NCBI RefSeq assembly: GCF_036663835.1
Contig: NZ_JAXOJT010000001.1
Coordinates: 1,550,001-1,614,000 of the forward strand
Origin: Sphingomonas sp. LT1P40
GTDB taxonomy: Bacteria; Pseudomonadota; Alphaproteobacteria; Sphingomonadales; Sphingomonadaceae
Direction of reading: 5' to 3'
DNA: 64,000 bases
Part shown: positions 38,010-46,738 of the stretch, piece by piece
Position numbering within the stretch: the stretch's first letter is position 1
How the letters are laid out: each line of letters begins with the position of its first letter
The notes under the pieces: generated by a model
Told to the model about the DNA's origin: nothing
Database searches by the model: none
Seen by the model: only the letters and a program-made list of their open reading frames with translations
Program-made: the position numbers and the translations under genes

Positions 38010-38339
38010 TCACCTCACCGCGCTCCACGCCAGCCACAACCACCCGGCAATCAGCAATATCCCACCAATCGGCGTCACCGCCCCCAGCACACGCGGCCCA
38101 CCCAGCGCCATCGCATAGAGCGTCCCCGCGAACAGCGCGCCGCCGGCAACAAACAGCCAGCCCGGCCCCTTCGCCCCCATCTGCGCCGCGACCAGCGCCG
38201 CCACCGCATGGATCAGCTGATACTGCCCGCCGGTCTTCAACCACTCCTGCGCCTCGCCCGACGCGCCATGCGCCCCGAACGCGCCCGCACCCACCGCAAC
38301 CGCCCCCGACAGCGCCGCCAATATCGCCAGCCAGTTCAT
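38010..38339 (-). CDS. DUF423 membrane protein
   Basis: A 109-residue protein with four hydrophobic helices. It opens with the family signature MNWLAILAALSGAVAVGAGAFGAHG, continues with WLKTGGQYQLIHAVAAL, and ends in a final helix containing WLWLAWSA. DUF423 (YgdD-like) proteins are of unknown function. The start overlaps the diacylglycerol kinase stop by four bases. The reading frame is open further upstream but overlaps that gene. Confidence 0.88.
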   Translation of the reverse strand: MNWLAILAALSGAVAVGAGAFGAHGASGEAQEWLKTGGQYQLIHAVAALVAAQMGAKGPGWLFVAGGALFAGTLYAMALGGPRVLGAVTPIGGILLIAGWLWLAWSAVR

Positions 38340-38710
38340 CGCATCCACTCCATCCATTCGGCCGCCTGCGTCACCATCAGCGCGATTCCGACCACCAATG
38401 CCGCGATACTGATCGTCAGCACCGCGCCCGCCAGCATGTCCTTCGCCGCCTTGATCTCCGGGTGCAGGCCGGGGTGGAGCAGATCGATCACCGCCTCCAG
38501 CGCCGAATTGATGAGTTCCAGCGCCAGCACCAGCGCGACCGTCACCGCGACCACTGCCCACCAGAGCGGATCGGGCCGCAGGATCAACAACGCCACCAGT
38601 GCGACCCCGGCTATCGCCATTTGCGTGCGGAAACTCGCCTCGCGTCGAAATCCGGCGCGCAACCCCGCCAGCGCAAAACCCAACCGCTCACGGAACGGAC
38701 GGTTCTTCAC
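38336..38710 (-). CDS. dgkA: Diacylglycerol kinase family protein
   Basis: A 124-residue integral membrane lipid kinase. FRTQMAIAG-type helix 1, the catalytic segment LALELINSALEAVIDLLHPGLHPEIKAAKDMLAGAV and a final helix are present, with the NT of ELLNT replaced by NS. It may phosphorylate diacylglycerol or undecaprenol. It overlaps both the upstream antiporter (ATGA) and DUF423. Confidence 0.88.
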   Translation of the reverse strand: MKNRPFRERLGFALAGLRAGFRREASFRTQMAIAGVALVALLILRPDPLWWAVVAVTVALVLALELINSALEAVIDLLHPGLHPEIKAAKDMLAGAVLTISIAALVVGIALMVTQAAEWMEWMR

Positions 38711-40521
38711 CCCGCCCCCGTATCGCTCGCCGGTCGATCTGGCAGCGGTTCGGGCTGCTCGCGCCCTGCGCCGAAACGAAGGTCGGGCCGTGCCTGGATC
38801 TGCTCGCGCGCCGCCGTCAAACCACCTGCGTCCATCTGGATCTTCAGCCGCTCGCGGTCGCGCTGGCGATAGAGCGTCTCGGTGCGGTCGATCTCGTCCA
38901 CATCGACGCCCACTTCGGCCATCGCCTGCCGCGCCATCGCAACTGCGGATTCCAGCACCTCGCGGAACACCCCGGCAACCGGGCCATTTTTCAGTTTCAG
39001 CACCGCGCGCCGATCGTAACAGCGCACGAAGATCGCCGCATTGGGGAACGCGGCATGCACCGACGCCATCAACTCACCACTCAACTGGTCTCCGTCGATG
39101 CAGAACAGGATCAGCTGCGCTTCGCCCGCCCCCGCCTGACGCAGCATCTCGATGCGCGTGCCGTCGCCATAATAGACCTTCGCACCGAACTGCCCGGCAA
39201 TGTCGATCATCTCGATATCGGTGTCGATCAGCGTCACGCCGATCCCCTGTGCGGCCAGCATCTGCCCGACCGTCTGCCCGAACCGGCCATAGCCGACGAT
39301 GAGCGCGCTCGACCCGTCGGACACCGGCCCTTCGCGCGTGCCGTCCGCCTCGACCGCCTCGGCGCGGAAGCGTTTGGTGAACATCATCAGGAACGGCGTG
39401 GTCGCCATCGACAGCGTGACGACGGCGCTGAACACGCTCACCGCCTCGGGCGCGATCAGCTGTGCCGCCTGCCCCTGCGCGAACAGCACAAAGGCGAATT
39501 CGCCGCCCTGGCTCAGCAACAAGCCCAGCGCCAGCGCCGACCGCCACGGCATGCGGAATGCGATGCCAAGGGCGGTAATCACCGCCGTCTTGGTGGCAAT
39601 CAGCGCCATCGCCATACCAATGACGAAGATCGGCCGCTCGGCAATCGCGCCCAGGTCGAGCATCATGCCAACGGCAAGGAAAAACAGCCCCAGCAGGATC
39701 GAGCGGAACGGCTCGATATCCGCCTCGACCTCATGCCGGTACGGGCTGTCCGCCAGCATCACGCCCGCGATGAACGCCCCCAAGGCGGTCGACAGCCCCA
39801 ATGTCTGCATCAGCGCCGAGGCTGCCACCACCGTGAACAGTCCGGCGAACACAAACAGCTCGCGCTCGCGCCAATGCCCGATCAGGCGGAACAAGGGGCG
39901 CAGGATATAGCGCCCCGCCAGCACCAGCCCGACGATAGCTCCCACCGTATAAAGCGCGAGTTGCCACCCTGACGGCCCACCTGCTTCCGCCGGATTGCGG
40001 CTCAGCACGGCGATGATCGTGATGAGCGGGACAATCGAAATGTCCTGAAACAACAGGTTCGAGAACGCCTTCTCACCGAATGGCGTGCGCAGCCGCCCGG
40101 CCGATTGCAGCATCGGCAGCACCTGCGCGGTCGAAGACAGCGCCAGCGGCAGCCCCAGCGCCAAAGCGGCAGCGATCGAGAAGTTCGCGCCGTATCCGAT
40201 CACCACGCTCAGCGCGATTCCGCACAGCACGACCTGCGCCAGACCGAAGCCGAAGATATCCCGCTTCATCTGCCACAGCCGCGTCGGACTCAGCTCCAGC
40301 CCGACCAGAAACAGCAGCAACGCGATGCCCAGTTCGGCCACCGCCATCAGCTGCTCGCCCTCGCCCACCAGATTAAGCAGTTGCGGCCCGACCAGCGCAC
40401 CCGCGACCAGAAAGCCCAGCACCGACCCCAGTCCCAGCCGCCGGAACAGCATCACGAAAAACAGGCCGAACCCGAGCAACGGCAGCCCGTTGGTCAGCAG
40501 GGAGAAGCCTTCATGCTCCAT
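38707..40521 (-). CDS. CPA2 cation:proton antiporter with TrkA-N domain (second copy)
   Basis: A 604-residue Kef-type antiporter. Residues 1-380 form about 12 helices with LLFLVGLELSPTRLW and GAFIAGVMLADSPYRHEVEADIEPFRSILLGLFFLAVGM. A Rossmann TrkA-N domain follows (VGYGRFGQ near 409, then IDTDIEMIDIAGQFGAKVYYGDGTR). It exports K+ or Na+ in exchange for protons and is likely nucleotide- or glutathione-gated. It starts within the stop of the preceding homologous antiporter gene (TGATG), so the two are translated together. Confidence 0.9.
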   Translation of the reverse strand: MEHEGFSLLTNGLPLLGFGLFFVMLFRRLGLGSVLGFLVAGALVGPQLLNLVGEGEQLMAVAELGIALLLFLVGLELSPTRLWQMKRDIFGFGLAQVVLCGIALSVVIGYGANFSIAAALALGLPLALSSTAQVLPMLQSAGRLRTPFGEKAFSNLLFQDISIVPLITIIAVLSRNPAEAGGPSGWQLALYTVGAIVGLVLAGRYILRPLFRLIGHWRERELFVFAGLFTVVAASALMQTLGLSTALGAFIAGVMLADSPYRHEVEADIEPFRSILLGLFFLAVGMMLDLGAIAERPIFVIGMAMALIATKTAVITALGIAFRMPWRSALALGLLLSQGGEFAFVLFAQGQAAQLIAPEAVSVFSAVVTLSMATTPFLMMFTKRFRAEAVEADGTREGPVSDGSSALIVGYGRFGQTVGQMLAAQGIGVTLIDTDIEMIDIAGQFGAKVYYGDGTRIEMLRQAGAGEAQLILFCIDGDQLSGELMASVHAAFPNAAIFVRCYDRRAVLKLKNGPVAGVFREVLESAVAMARQAMAEVGVDVDEIDRTETLYRQRDRERLKIQMDAGGLTAAREQIQARPDLRFGAGREQPEPLPDRPASDTGAG

Positions 40522-42353
40522 CAGGGTGCGCCCGTTTCGATCGGCTCGGGCGCGGTCGATATGTCGATCACCTGTCCCGCCCGCTTCGGCCGCACGAACG
40601 GTTCCGGCTGCGGCGTTGCGGTGTTGTTGCGGATCATCACGCGCCCTGCTTCCAGCCCGCCGAGCAATTCCAGTTCGCGCCGTTCCTCGTCACGCTGTCG
40701 CACATCGGCAACCGCGTCCGCCGCGTCGTCCTCGTCGAAACCCAGCCCCTCCAGCACCGCCTGCCCGAACGCCAGCGCGGACTCGAACGTCTCACGGATC
40801 TGATAATCGACCCCGGCCTTCACCAGCCGCAGCACATGGCCACGGTCATATGCGCGAACGTACAGCTTCGCCTGCGGGAACTCCGACTGGCACAGTTCCA
40901 CGATGCGATCCGCCGCTTCCTGCTTGTCCACGCATACCAGAATGGCCTCAGCCCGATCCGCCCCCGATGCGCGCAACGTGTCCAGCCGCGTGCCGTCGCC
41001 ATAATAGACCTTGAACCCGAACGTTCCCGCCACCTGGATCATCTCGACATCGGTCTCGATCACCGAAATATCGACGCCCCGCGCCAGCAGCGACTGGTTC
41101 ACGACCTGTGAAAAACGCCCGAAACCGATCACCAGTACACGCGAATGCAGCCCTTCGGGTGTCTCGACGCCCTCCATCGATGGTGCTTTGCGGGGACGGT
41201 GCTTCATCGCCAGCAGCACGAGCGGGGTCAGCGCCATCGACAGGATCACGATGGCACCCATGATCGCCCCGATCCGCGCGTCGAACAGCCCCACGCCCAG
41301 CGCCGCCGCATAGAGGACGAACGCAAACTCGCCGCCCTGCGCGAACAGGGCCGCGCGGCTCAAACTCTCGTCATGCGACGCGCCGAACAGCCGCGCGACG
41401 GCGTAGATACCCGCCGCCTTGACCGCCATGAACGTTGCCACGCCCGCCAGCACCCAGCGCCACTCCGCCGCGACCACCGACAGGTCGAGCGACATGCCGA
41501 CCGACAGGAAGAACAGTCCCAGCAAAATCCCGCGAAACGGCTCGACATCCGCCTCAAGCTGATGCCGGAACGTCGATTCAGACAGCAATACGCCTGCCAG
41601 AAACGCACCCATCGCCATCGACAGCCCGGCCCAGTCCATGAACAGTGCCGCGCCGAGCACCACCAGCAACGCCGCCGCCGTCATCACTTCGCGCGCGCCC
41701 GACCGCGCCAGAATGCGGAAGAACGGATCGAGCAGCCAGCGCCCCACCGCGATCGTCACGGCAATTGCGCCGATGCCGATGGCGATGCTTTCCCAGCCGC
41801 TGCGCGTCGCCTCACCGCCCACGCCGTTCAGCGCCGCCCAGAACGCGACCAGCGCCAGCAACGGAATGATCGCCAGATCCTCCAGCAACAGGATCGCCAC
41901 CGCGCGCTGGCCCGAAGGTTCGACGGTCTCGCCCTCCTCCTCCAGCACCTGCATGATTACCGCGGTGGACGACAGCACGAACCCCATCGCGCCCACCGCC
42001 GCGACCACCGGGTCCAGCCCCGCCGCGATGCCCACGCCCGTCAGCAACGCCCCGCACGCCAGCACCTGCGCCGCGCCAAGGCCGAATATCGCCCGCCGCA
42101 GGCCCCATAATTTGGTCGGCCGCATCTCCAGCCCGATGACGAACAGGAACATGACCACGCCCAGTTCGGCGACGTGCAACAACGTCTCGGCATCATCGAA
42201 CATGCCCAGCCCGAATGGCCCGATCGCCAGCCCGGCGGCGAGATAGCCCAGAATCGATCCGAGCCCCAGCTTGCGAAACACCGGCACTGCAACCACCGCC
42301 GCGCCCAGCAGCACGACCGCATGCCCCAGCTGAATCCCCCCCGCTTCGGCCAT
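40521..42353 (-). CDS. CPA2 cation:proton antiporter with TrkA-N domain (first copy)
   Basis: A 610-residue paralogue of the next gene with the same architecture: about 12 helices (VVMFLFVIGLEMRPTKLW, GAFLAGVLLSESTFRHQLEADVEPFRGILLGLFFLSVGM), then a TrkA-N domain (VIGFGRFSQVVNQSL, ETDVEMIQVAGTFGFKVYYGDGTR) and a hydrophilic tail of about 90 residues. ATG 42353 is chosen because the longer frame is Arg-rich and overlaps the IscU-like gene. The tandem pair differs mostly in the C-terminal tails. Confidence 0.9.
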   Translation of the reverse strand: MAEAGGIQLGHAVVLLGAAVVAVPVFRKLGLGSILGYLAAGLAIGPFGLGMFDDAETLLHVAELGVVMFLFVIGLEMRPTKLWGLRRAIFGLGAAQVLACGALLTGVGIAAGLDPVVAAVGAMGFVLSSTAVIMQVLEEEGETVEPSGQRAVAILLLEDLAIIPLLALVAFWAALNGVGGEATRSGWESIAIGIGAIAVTIAVGRWLLDPFFRILARSGAREVMTAAALLVVLGAALFMDWAGLSMAMGAFLAGVLLSESTFRHQLEADVEPFRGILLGLFFLSVGMSLDLSVVAAEWRWVLAGVATFMAVKAAGIYAVARLFGASHDESLSRAALFAQGGEFAFVLYAAALGVGLFDARIGAIMGAIVILSMALTPLVLLAMKHRPRKAPSMEGVETPEGLHSRVLVIGFGRFSQVVNQSLLARGVDISVIETDVEMIQVAGTFGFKVYYGDGTRLDTLRASGADRAEAILVCVDKQEAADRIVELCQSEFPQAKLYVRAYDRGHVLRLVKAGVDYQIRETFESALAFGQAVLEGLGFDEDDAADAVADVRQRDEERRELELLGGLEAGRVMIRNNTATPQPEPFVRPKRAGQVIDISTAPEPIETGAP

Positions 42354-42354
42354 G

Positions 42355-42795
42355 TCAGATCGCCTCCCGCGTACGTGCTGCCTGCGCCGCGGCCTCAGCC
42401 ACTGCCTCGAACCCCAATCGGATCGACGGATGCCGTGCGCTGTGCGGCAATGCAGGGGCGAATACCGCCAGCCCCGGCCAGTCCGGCGGGTTATCCCGCT
42501 CGCCCGCCAGCCACGCGCCGAGCCCATCGCAGACCACCGTAAGTTCCGTCGGCGATCGCCCGATCGCATGCGACGCCATCAGCGAAGCGGATGCCTGACC
42601 CAACGCACAGGCACGCACCAGCAGCCCGATCGCGCTGACCCTCCCGTCGGCATCGACGTTCACATCCACCGTCACCCGGCTCCCGCAAACCGGCGAGCGC
42701 GTCTCCACACTCGCCATCGGCGTAACCAGCCGCTCATGATGCGGGATCGACGCCGCCAGCCGCAGGATTTCGGTGTTATACAGCGGTGCGCTCAT
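42355..42795 (-). CDS. IscU/NifU-like Fe-S scaffold protein
   Basis: A 146-residue protein of the iron-sulfur assembly scaffold fold. VCGSRVTVDVNVDADGRVSAIG and ACALGQASASLMA hold the first two scaffold cysteines (about 37 and 63), and VCDGLGAWL supplies a third (about 88). The final cysteine region GLAVFAPALPHSARHPSIRLGFEAV has no Cys: the usual C-R-x-C is replaced by SARHPSIR. It is a stand-alone member without neighbouring isc or suf genes, one base upstream of the antiporter. Its role as a true scaffold is doubtful. Confidence 0.75.
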   Translation of the reverse strand: MSAPLYNTEILRLAASIPHHERLVTPMASVETRSPVCGSRVTVDVNVDADGRVSAIGLLVRACALGQASASLMASHAIGRSPTELTVVCDGLGAWLAGERDNPPDWPGLAVFAPALPHSARHPSIRLGFEAVAEAAAQAARTREAI

Positions 42796-42858
42796 GTCCC
42801 GCAGATAGGAGGGCCAACGCCGTGGCGCGACCGAAAAATGCTGCGCCGCCGGAATGGA

Positions 42859-43452
42859 TCACTTCGCCTTGGATTTGTCCTCACCAGCGGCATCGATGTC
42901 GGTCCGGTTCACCAGATCGGCCTCGCTCGACACATTCTCGAACACCGGCTCGCCGCGCCGCCGCCGATCGACGAACTCGGCGATGCTGGCCGACGTCGCG
43001 TTCAACAGCGGATAGCTGCGTGATTGCGTCATCCAGTCGGGTCGCTTCGCCGGACCACCGCTCACCGTATCCACCACCAGCGCAATCAACAGGAACACCA
43101 GGCTGACCAGAATCAACCCCTTCAGCGCCCCGAACCCGATCCCCAGCGCACGATCGACCGGCCCCAGCAAACCGCTGCGTGTGCGCGATCCGATCGCGTT
43201 CGCCACCAGCCGCCCGCCGAAATAGGTGATCCCGGCGATCAGCGCGAACGCCAGCACCGCCGCGCCCTGCACTGTCCCGACCGGCTCGGCCAGCATCGCG
43301 GCCACCGGCGTGTGCAGCACCCGCAGCGCCAGCACCACGAACAGCCACGCCATCAGCGACAGCACCTCGGTCACGAACCCGCGCAAAAATCCCATCACCG
43401 CCGCACCGCCCACGGCCAGCAGCACCAGAATGTCGATCGCGCTCAGTCCCAT
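42859..43452 (-). CDS. cvpA: CvpA family protein
   Basis: A 197-residue membrane protein with four helices in the first 130 residues (AIDILVLLAVGGAAVMGFLRGFVTEVLSLMAW; ALGIGFGALKGLILVSLVFLL) and a hydrophilic tail. CvpA is needed for colicin V production and envelope homeostasis in E. coli. purF, which often follows it, is not downstream here. It is divergent from the DMT permease gene, with 149 bases between them that show no feature I can name. Confidence 0.88.
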   Translation of the reverse strand: MGLSAIDILVLLAVGGAAVMGFLRGFVTEVLSLMAWLFVVLALRVLHTPVAAMLAEPVGTVQGAAVLAFALIAGITYFGGRLVANAIGSRTRSGLLGPVDRALGIGFGALKGLILVSLVFLLIALVVDTVSGGPAKRPDWMTQSRSYPLLNATSASIAEFVDRRRRGEPVFENVSSEADLVNRTDIDAAGEDKSKAK

Positions 43453-43601
43453 TGCTTCCGGCCCATGCTCTTCTCGTCTTCTTGCCCGTTCCGCTCATAC
43501 CGCTCGCACGCCGCTTGTCGAAGCCCCGTTTTTCGTTAGAGCGACCCCGCGACCCGCTGGAGGGGAGGCCGCGCCTTCACGCCAATCGCAGGAACACCGC
43601 C

Positions 43602-44483
43602 ATGACCGCCCCTCACCCCCTTCGCGGCACTGCGCTGTTCATGGTCGGGCTGGCGATGTTCGCATGCCTCGATGCGACCACCAAATATCTGACCGCCCAT
43701 TACGACGTGCCGCTGATCGTCGCCGCACGCTATGGCGTTAACCTGTTGCTGATGGTCGCCCTGCTGGCGCCGCGCCATGGGCGCCAGATGCTGACGATCC
43801 AGCGCCCGCGCTGGGTGATCGTCCGCGCCCTGTCGCTGTCGGTGGCATCGGTCGCGATGGCGCTGGCGCTGCAACGCATGCCGGTGGCGGAGACCAGCGC
43901 GATCCTGTTCTTCGCGCCGGTCGTCGTCATCCTCGCGGCAGGTCCGCTGCTGGGTGAGCGCGTCGGCGCGGCAGCGCTGATCCCCGCAGCGCTCGGCTTT
44001 ACCGGCGTCCTGCTGATCGTCCGTCCGGGCAGCGGCCTCGACCCGACCGGCATCCTGTTCGCGCTGATCGCAATGGCCGCGAACGCCACCTACCAGCTCT
44101 TGTCGCGACACCTGATCGCGACCGAACGCAACATCGCCTTGCTCTTCTACACCACGCTGACGGGCACGCTGATCTTCTGCGCGCTCGCCCCGTGGTTTCT
44201 CGGCCATCACACCCCCTCTGCGCTCGAACTGCTGCTGTTCTTCAGCCTCGGCGTCTATGGCGGCCTCGGCCACTTCCTGTTCACGGCCGCATTCCGCGAA
44301 ACCTCCGCCTCCGTGCTGGCGCCGATGAACTATGTGCAATTGCTGTTCGTCGGTCTGCTCGGCTGGCTGGTTTTCGGCCAGCTACCCGACGCGATCAGCC
44401 TGCTCGGTATGGCGATCATCGCGGCGTCGGGGGTGATCGTCGCGTTTCGGACACGCAAGCCGCCCGTGAAGCGGTCGGTTTAG
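43602..44483 (+). CDS. DMT/EamA family permease
   Basis: A 293-residue carrier with ten helices in two EamA repeats. The first opens with FMVGLAMFACLDATTKYLTAHYDVPLIVAARYGV and the second with GILFALIAMAANATYQLLSRHLIA. FFAPVVVILAAGPLLGERV ends repeat 1. It is RhaT/YdcZ-like and probably exports a metabolite; the substrate is unknown. I start it at ATG 43602 after GCAGGAAC; the open frame extends 50 codons upstream with no similarity to the family. Confidence 0.85.
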   Translation: MTAPHPLRGTALFMVGLAMFACLDATTKYLTAHYDVPLIVAARYGVNLLLMVALLAPRHGRQMLTIQRPRWVIVRALSLSVASVAMALALQRMPVAETSAILFFAPVVVILAAGPLLGERVGAAALIPAALGFTGVLLIVRPGSGLDPTGILFALIAMAANATYQLLSRHLIATERNIALLFYTTLTGTLIFCALAPWFLGHHTPSALELLLFFSLGVYGGLGHFLFTAAFRETSASVLAPMNYVQLLFVGLLGWLVFGQLPDAISLLGMAIIAASGVIVAFRTRKPPVKRSV

Positions 44484-44563
44484 GCCAATCGCACCACTAA
44501 TTTTTTATTTTTTACAGCCTGTTAGCACCTATCTCCTAAGCAAAACGGGTCAGGAGGCGTGTT

Positions 44564-45331
44564 GTGTCAACAGGGTGTCAGGGTTGTAGGTCACAGGCCG
44601 ATTATTTCGATATCGCAATGGCATTCCAGCCCATCGTCGATATCGAAACCGGACGCGCTTTCGCTTACGAAGCGCTCGTGCGCGGGAGCAATGGCGAGGG
44701 CGCCGGCGAAGTCCTTGCGCGAGTAACACCCGACAATCGCTATGCGTTCGACCAGCAATGTCGGGTGGCTGCAATCGAAAATGCGGTGGCCGCCGGCATT
44801 CTCGACACCGACGCCCGGCTGTCGATCAACTTTCTGCCAAACGCCGTTTATTCGCCGCTCGCGTGTATTCAGCTGACGCTCAAGACCGCACGCGCAACCG
44901 GACTTCCGACCGACCGGCTGATCTTCGAATTCACCGAGAATGAGGAGATGGCGGACACCGACCACGTCCGCAATATCGTCGATTCCTACCGCAAAATGGG
45001 CTTCGGCACGGCGATCGACGATTTCGGTGCGGGCCATGCCGGTCTCGGGCTGCTGGCCAAGTTCCAGACCGACTATATCAAGCTCGACATGGAACTGGTG
45101 CGCGGGCTCGACGCCAGCATGCCGCGCCGCCTGATCGTCGAGGGCGTCCTGCGGATCGCGCAGTCGCTCGGTATCACGGTCATTGCTGAGGGGATCGAGA
45201 CCGTCGGCGAATATGATGTGCTGCGCGCACTCGGTGTTCGATACATTCAGGGTTATCTGCTTGCCCGCCCCGGCTTCCGGACGTTGCCGGCTGTGACCAT
45301 GCCCGACCGGAGCCTCGCCGCCGTCGCGTGA
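44564..45331 (+). CDS. Stand-alone EAL-domain cyclic-di-GMP phosphodiesterase
   Basis: A 255-residue protein made of one EAL domain. Catalytic residues are complete: EAL at 36-38, Asn89, Glu in EFTENE (about 122), DDFGAG (152-157), Lys173, Glu in AEGIE (about 209) and the QGY end. A short N-terminus with CQGC (5-8) could bind metal or form a redox pair. The start is GTG 44564 with GGAGG seven bases upstream. It stands alone after an AT-rich stretch with long T-runs (44500-44516). It probably lowers cyclic-di-GMP. Confidence 0.9.
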   Translation: MSTGCQGCRSQADYFDIAMAFQPIVDIETGRAFAYEALVRGSNGEGAGEVLARVTPDNRYAFDQQCRVAAIENAVAAGILDTDARLSINFLPNAVYSPLACIQLTLKTARATGLPTDRLIFEFTENEEMADTDHVRNIVDSYRKMGFGTAIDDFGAGHAGLGLLAKFQTDYIKLDMELVRGLDASMPRRLIVEGVLRIAQSLGITVIAEGIETVGEYDVLRALGVRYIQGYLLARPGFRTLPAVTMPDRSLAAVA

Positions 45332-45332
45332 A

Positions 45333-46700
45333 CTACCGTCCCAGCATGTAATCCACGAACCCGCCGAGATTACGGAACCCGGTCAGCGCCATCGTCCCCT
45401 CCTTCGCCTGGTGCGACGGCACCATCGCGCGTGTGAACCCCAGCTTCCCCGCTTCCTTCAGCCGCAACGCGCCATGCGCCACCGGGCGCACTTCGCCCGA
45501 CAGCGCGATCTCGCCGAACACCACCGCATCCGCCGCCACCGGGCGCTCGGACAACGCCGAAATCAACGCCGCCGCCACCGCCAGATCCGCCGCCGGGTCC
45601 TGCACGCGATAGCCGCCCGCGATGTTCAGATAGACTTCGCTGGTCGAGAAGCTGAGGCCACAGCGCGCCTCCAGCACCGCCAGCGTCATCGCCAGCCGCC
45701 CGCTGTCCCAGCCGACCACTGCGCGCCGCGGCGTCGCGCCGCTGGCCAGCCGCACCACCAGCGCCTGAATCTCCACCAGCACCGGCCGCGTCCCCTCCAG
45801 CGCGGGAAACACCACCGTCCCCGTCACGCTCTCGTCGCGCGATGTCAGGAACAGCGACGACGGATTCCCCACCTCGCTCAGCCCGCCCGTTTCCATCGCA
45901 AACACGCCGATCTCGTCAGTCCCGCCAAAACGGTTCTTCACCGCACGCAGGATGCGATATTGATGGCTGCGCTCCCCCTCGAACGCCAGCACGGTATCGA
46001 CCATATGCTCCAGCACGCGCGGCCCGGCCAGGCTCCCGTCCTTGGTGACATGCCCCACCAGCACCACCGCCGTCCCGCGTTCCTTGGCAAAGCGAATCAG
46101 CTCCTGTGCCGACGCCCGCACTTGGCTCACCGTCCCCGGCGCGCCCTCGATCAGGTCAGAATGCATCGTCTGGATCGAATCGATCACCAGCAGCCGGGGT
46201 GGCGAGGCCCCGCCCAACGTCGTCAAAATGTCCCGCACCGACGTCGCCGCGGCCAGCTGAACCGGTGCATTGCCCAGCCCCAGCCGCCGCGCGCGCAACC
46301 GCACCTGATCCGCCGCCTCCTCGCCGGAAACATAGGCAACGCCCATCCCCGCCAGCGCCATCTTCGCCGCCGCCTGCAACAGCAAGGTCGACTTGCCGAT
46401 CCCCGGATCGCCGCCGATCAGCGTCGCCGACGCCTCGACAAACCCGCCACCCAGCGCCCGGTCCAGCTCTGCGATCCCCGTCGCCATCCGCGCGGGCAGA
46501 GGCACATCCGCGTCCAGCCCGGACATCGAAATCATCCGCCCGCCGCCTTGCAGATTATGCTTGGCCTGAAACACCGTGGTCACTGCCCCGGCATCCTCGA
46601 CCAGCGTGTTCCATTCCCCGCAATCGGCGCACTGCCCCGCCCATTTCGACGAGACCGATCCGCATTGCTGACAGACATAGCGCTTCTGGGGTTTTGCCAT
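45333..46700 (-). CDS. radA: DNA repair protein RadA
   Basis: A 455-residue RecA-like ATPase that helps branch migration in recombinational repair. The N-terminal zinc finger is YVCQQCGSVSSKWAGQCADCGEW, Walker A is GGDPGIGKSTLLLQ (about 98-111), the RadA motif is KNRFGGTDEIG, and the C-terminal Lon-like domain includes FGEIALSGEVRPV. It converges with the EAL gene with one base between stop codons. It is 38 bases downstream of the WYL regulator gene and may be co-transcribed. Confidence 0.96.
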   Translation of the reverse strand: MAKPQKRYVCQQCGSVSSKWAGQCADCGEWNTLVEDAGAVTTVFQAKHNLQGGGRMISMSGLDADVPLPARMATGIAELDRALGGGFVEASATLIGGDPGIGKSTLLLQAAAKMALAGMGVAYVSGEEAADQVRLRARRLGLGNAPVQLAAATSVRDILTTLGGASPPRLLVIDSIQTMHSDLIEGAPGTVSQVRASAQELIRFAKERGTAVVLVGHVTKDGSLAGPRVLEHMVDTVLAFEGERSHQYRILRAVKNRFGGTDEIGVFAMETGGLSEVGNPSSLFLTSRDESVTGTVVFPALEGTRPVLVEIQALVVRLASGATPRRAVVGWDSGRLAMTLAVLEARCGLSFSTSEVYLNIAGGYRVQDPAADLAVAAALISALSERPVAADAVVFGEIALSGEVRPVAHGALRLKEAGKLGFTRAMVPSHQAKEGTMALTGFRNLGGFVDYMLGR

Positions 46701-46738
46701 GCGAAATGCCCTAGCAAACCCGGAACGATACGGGAACG

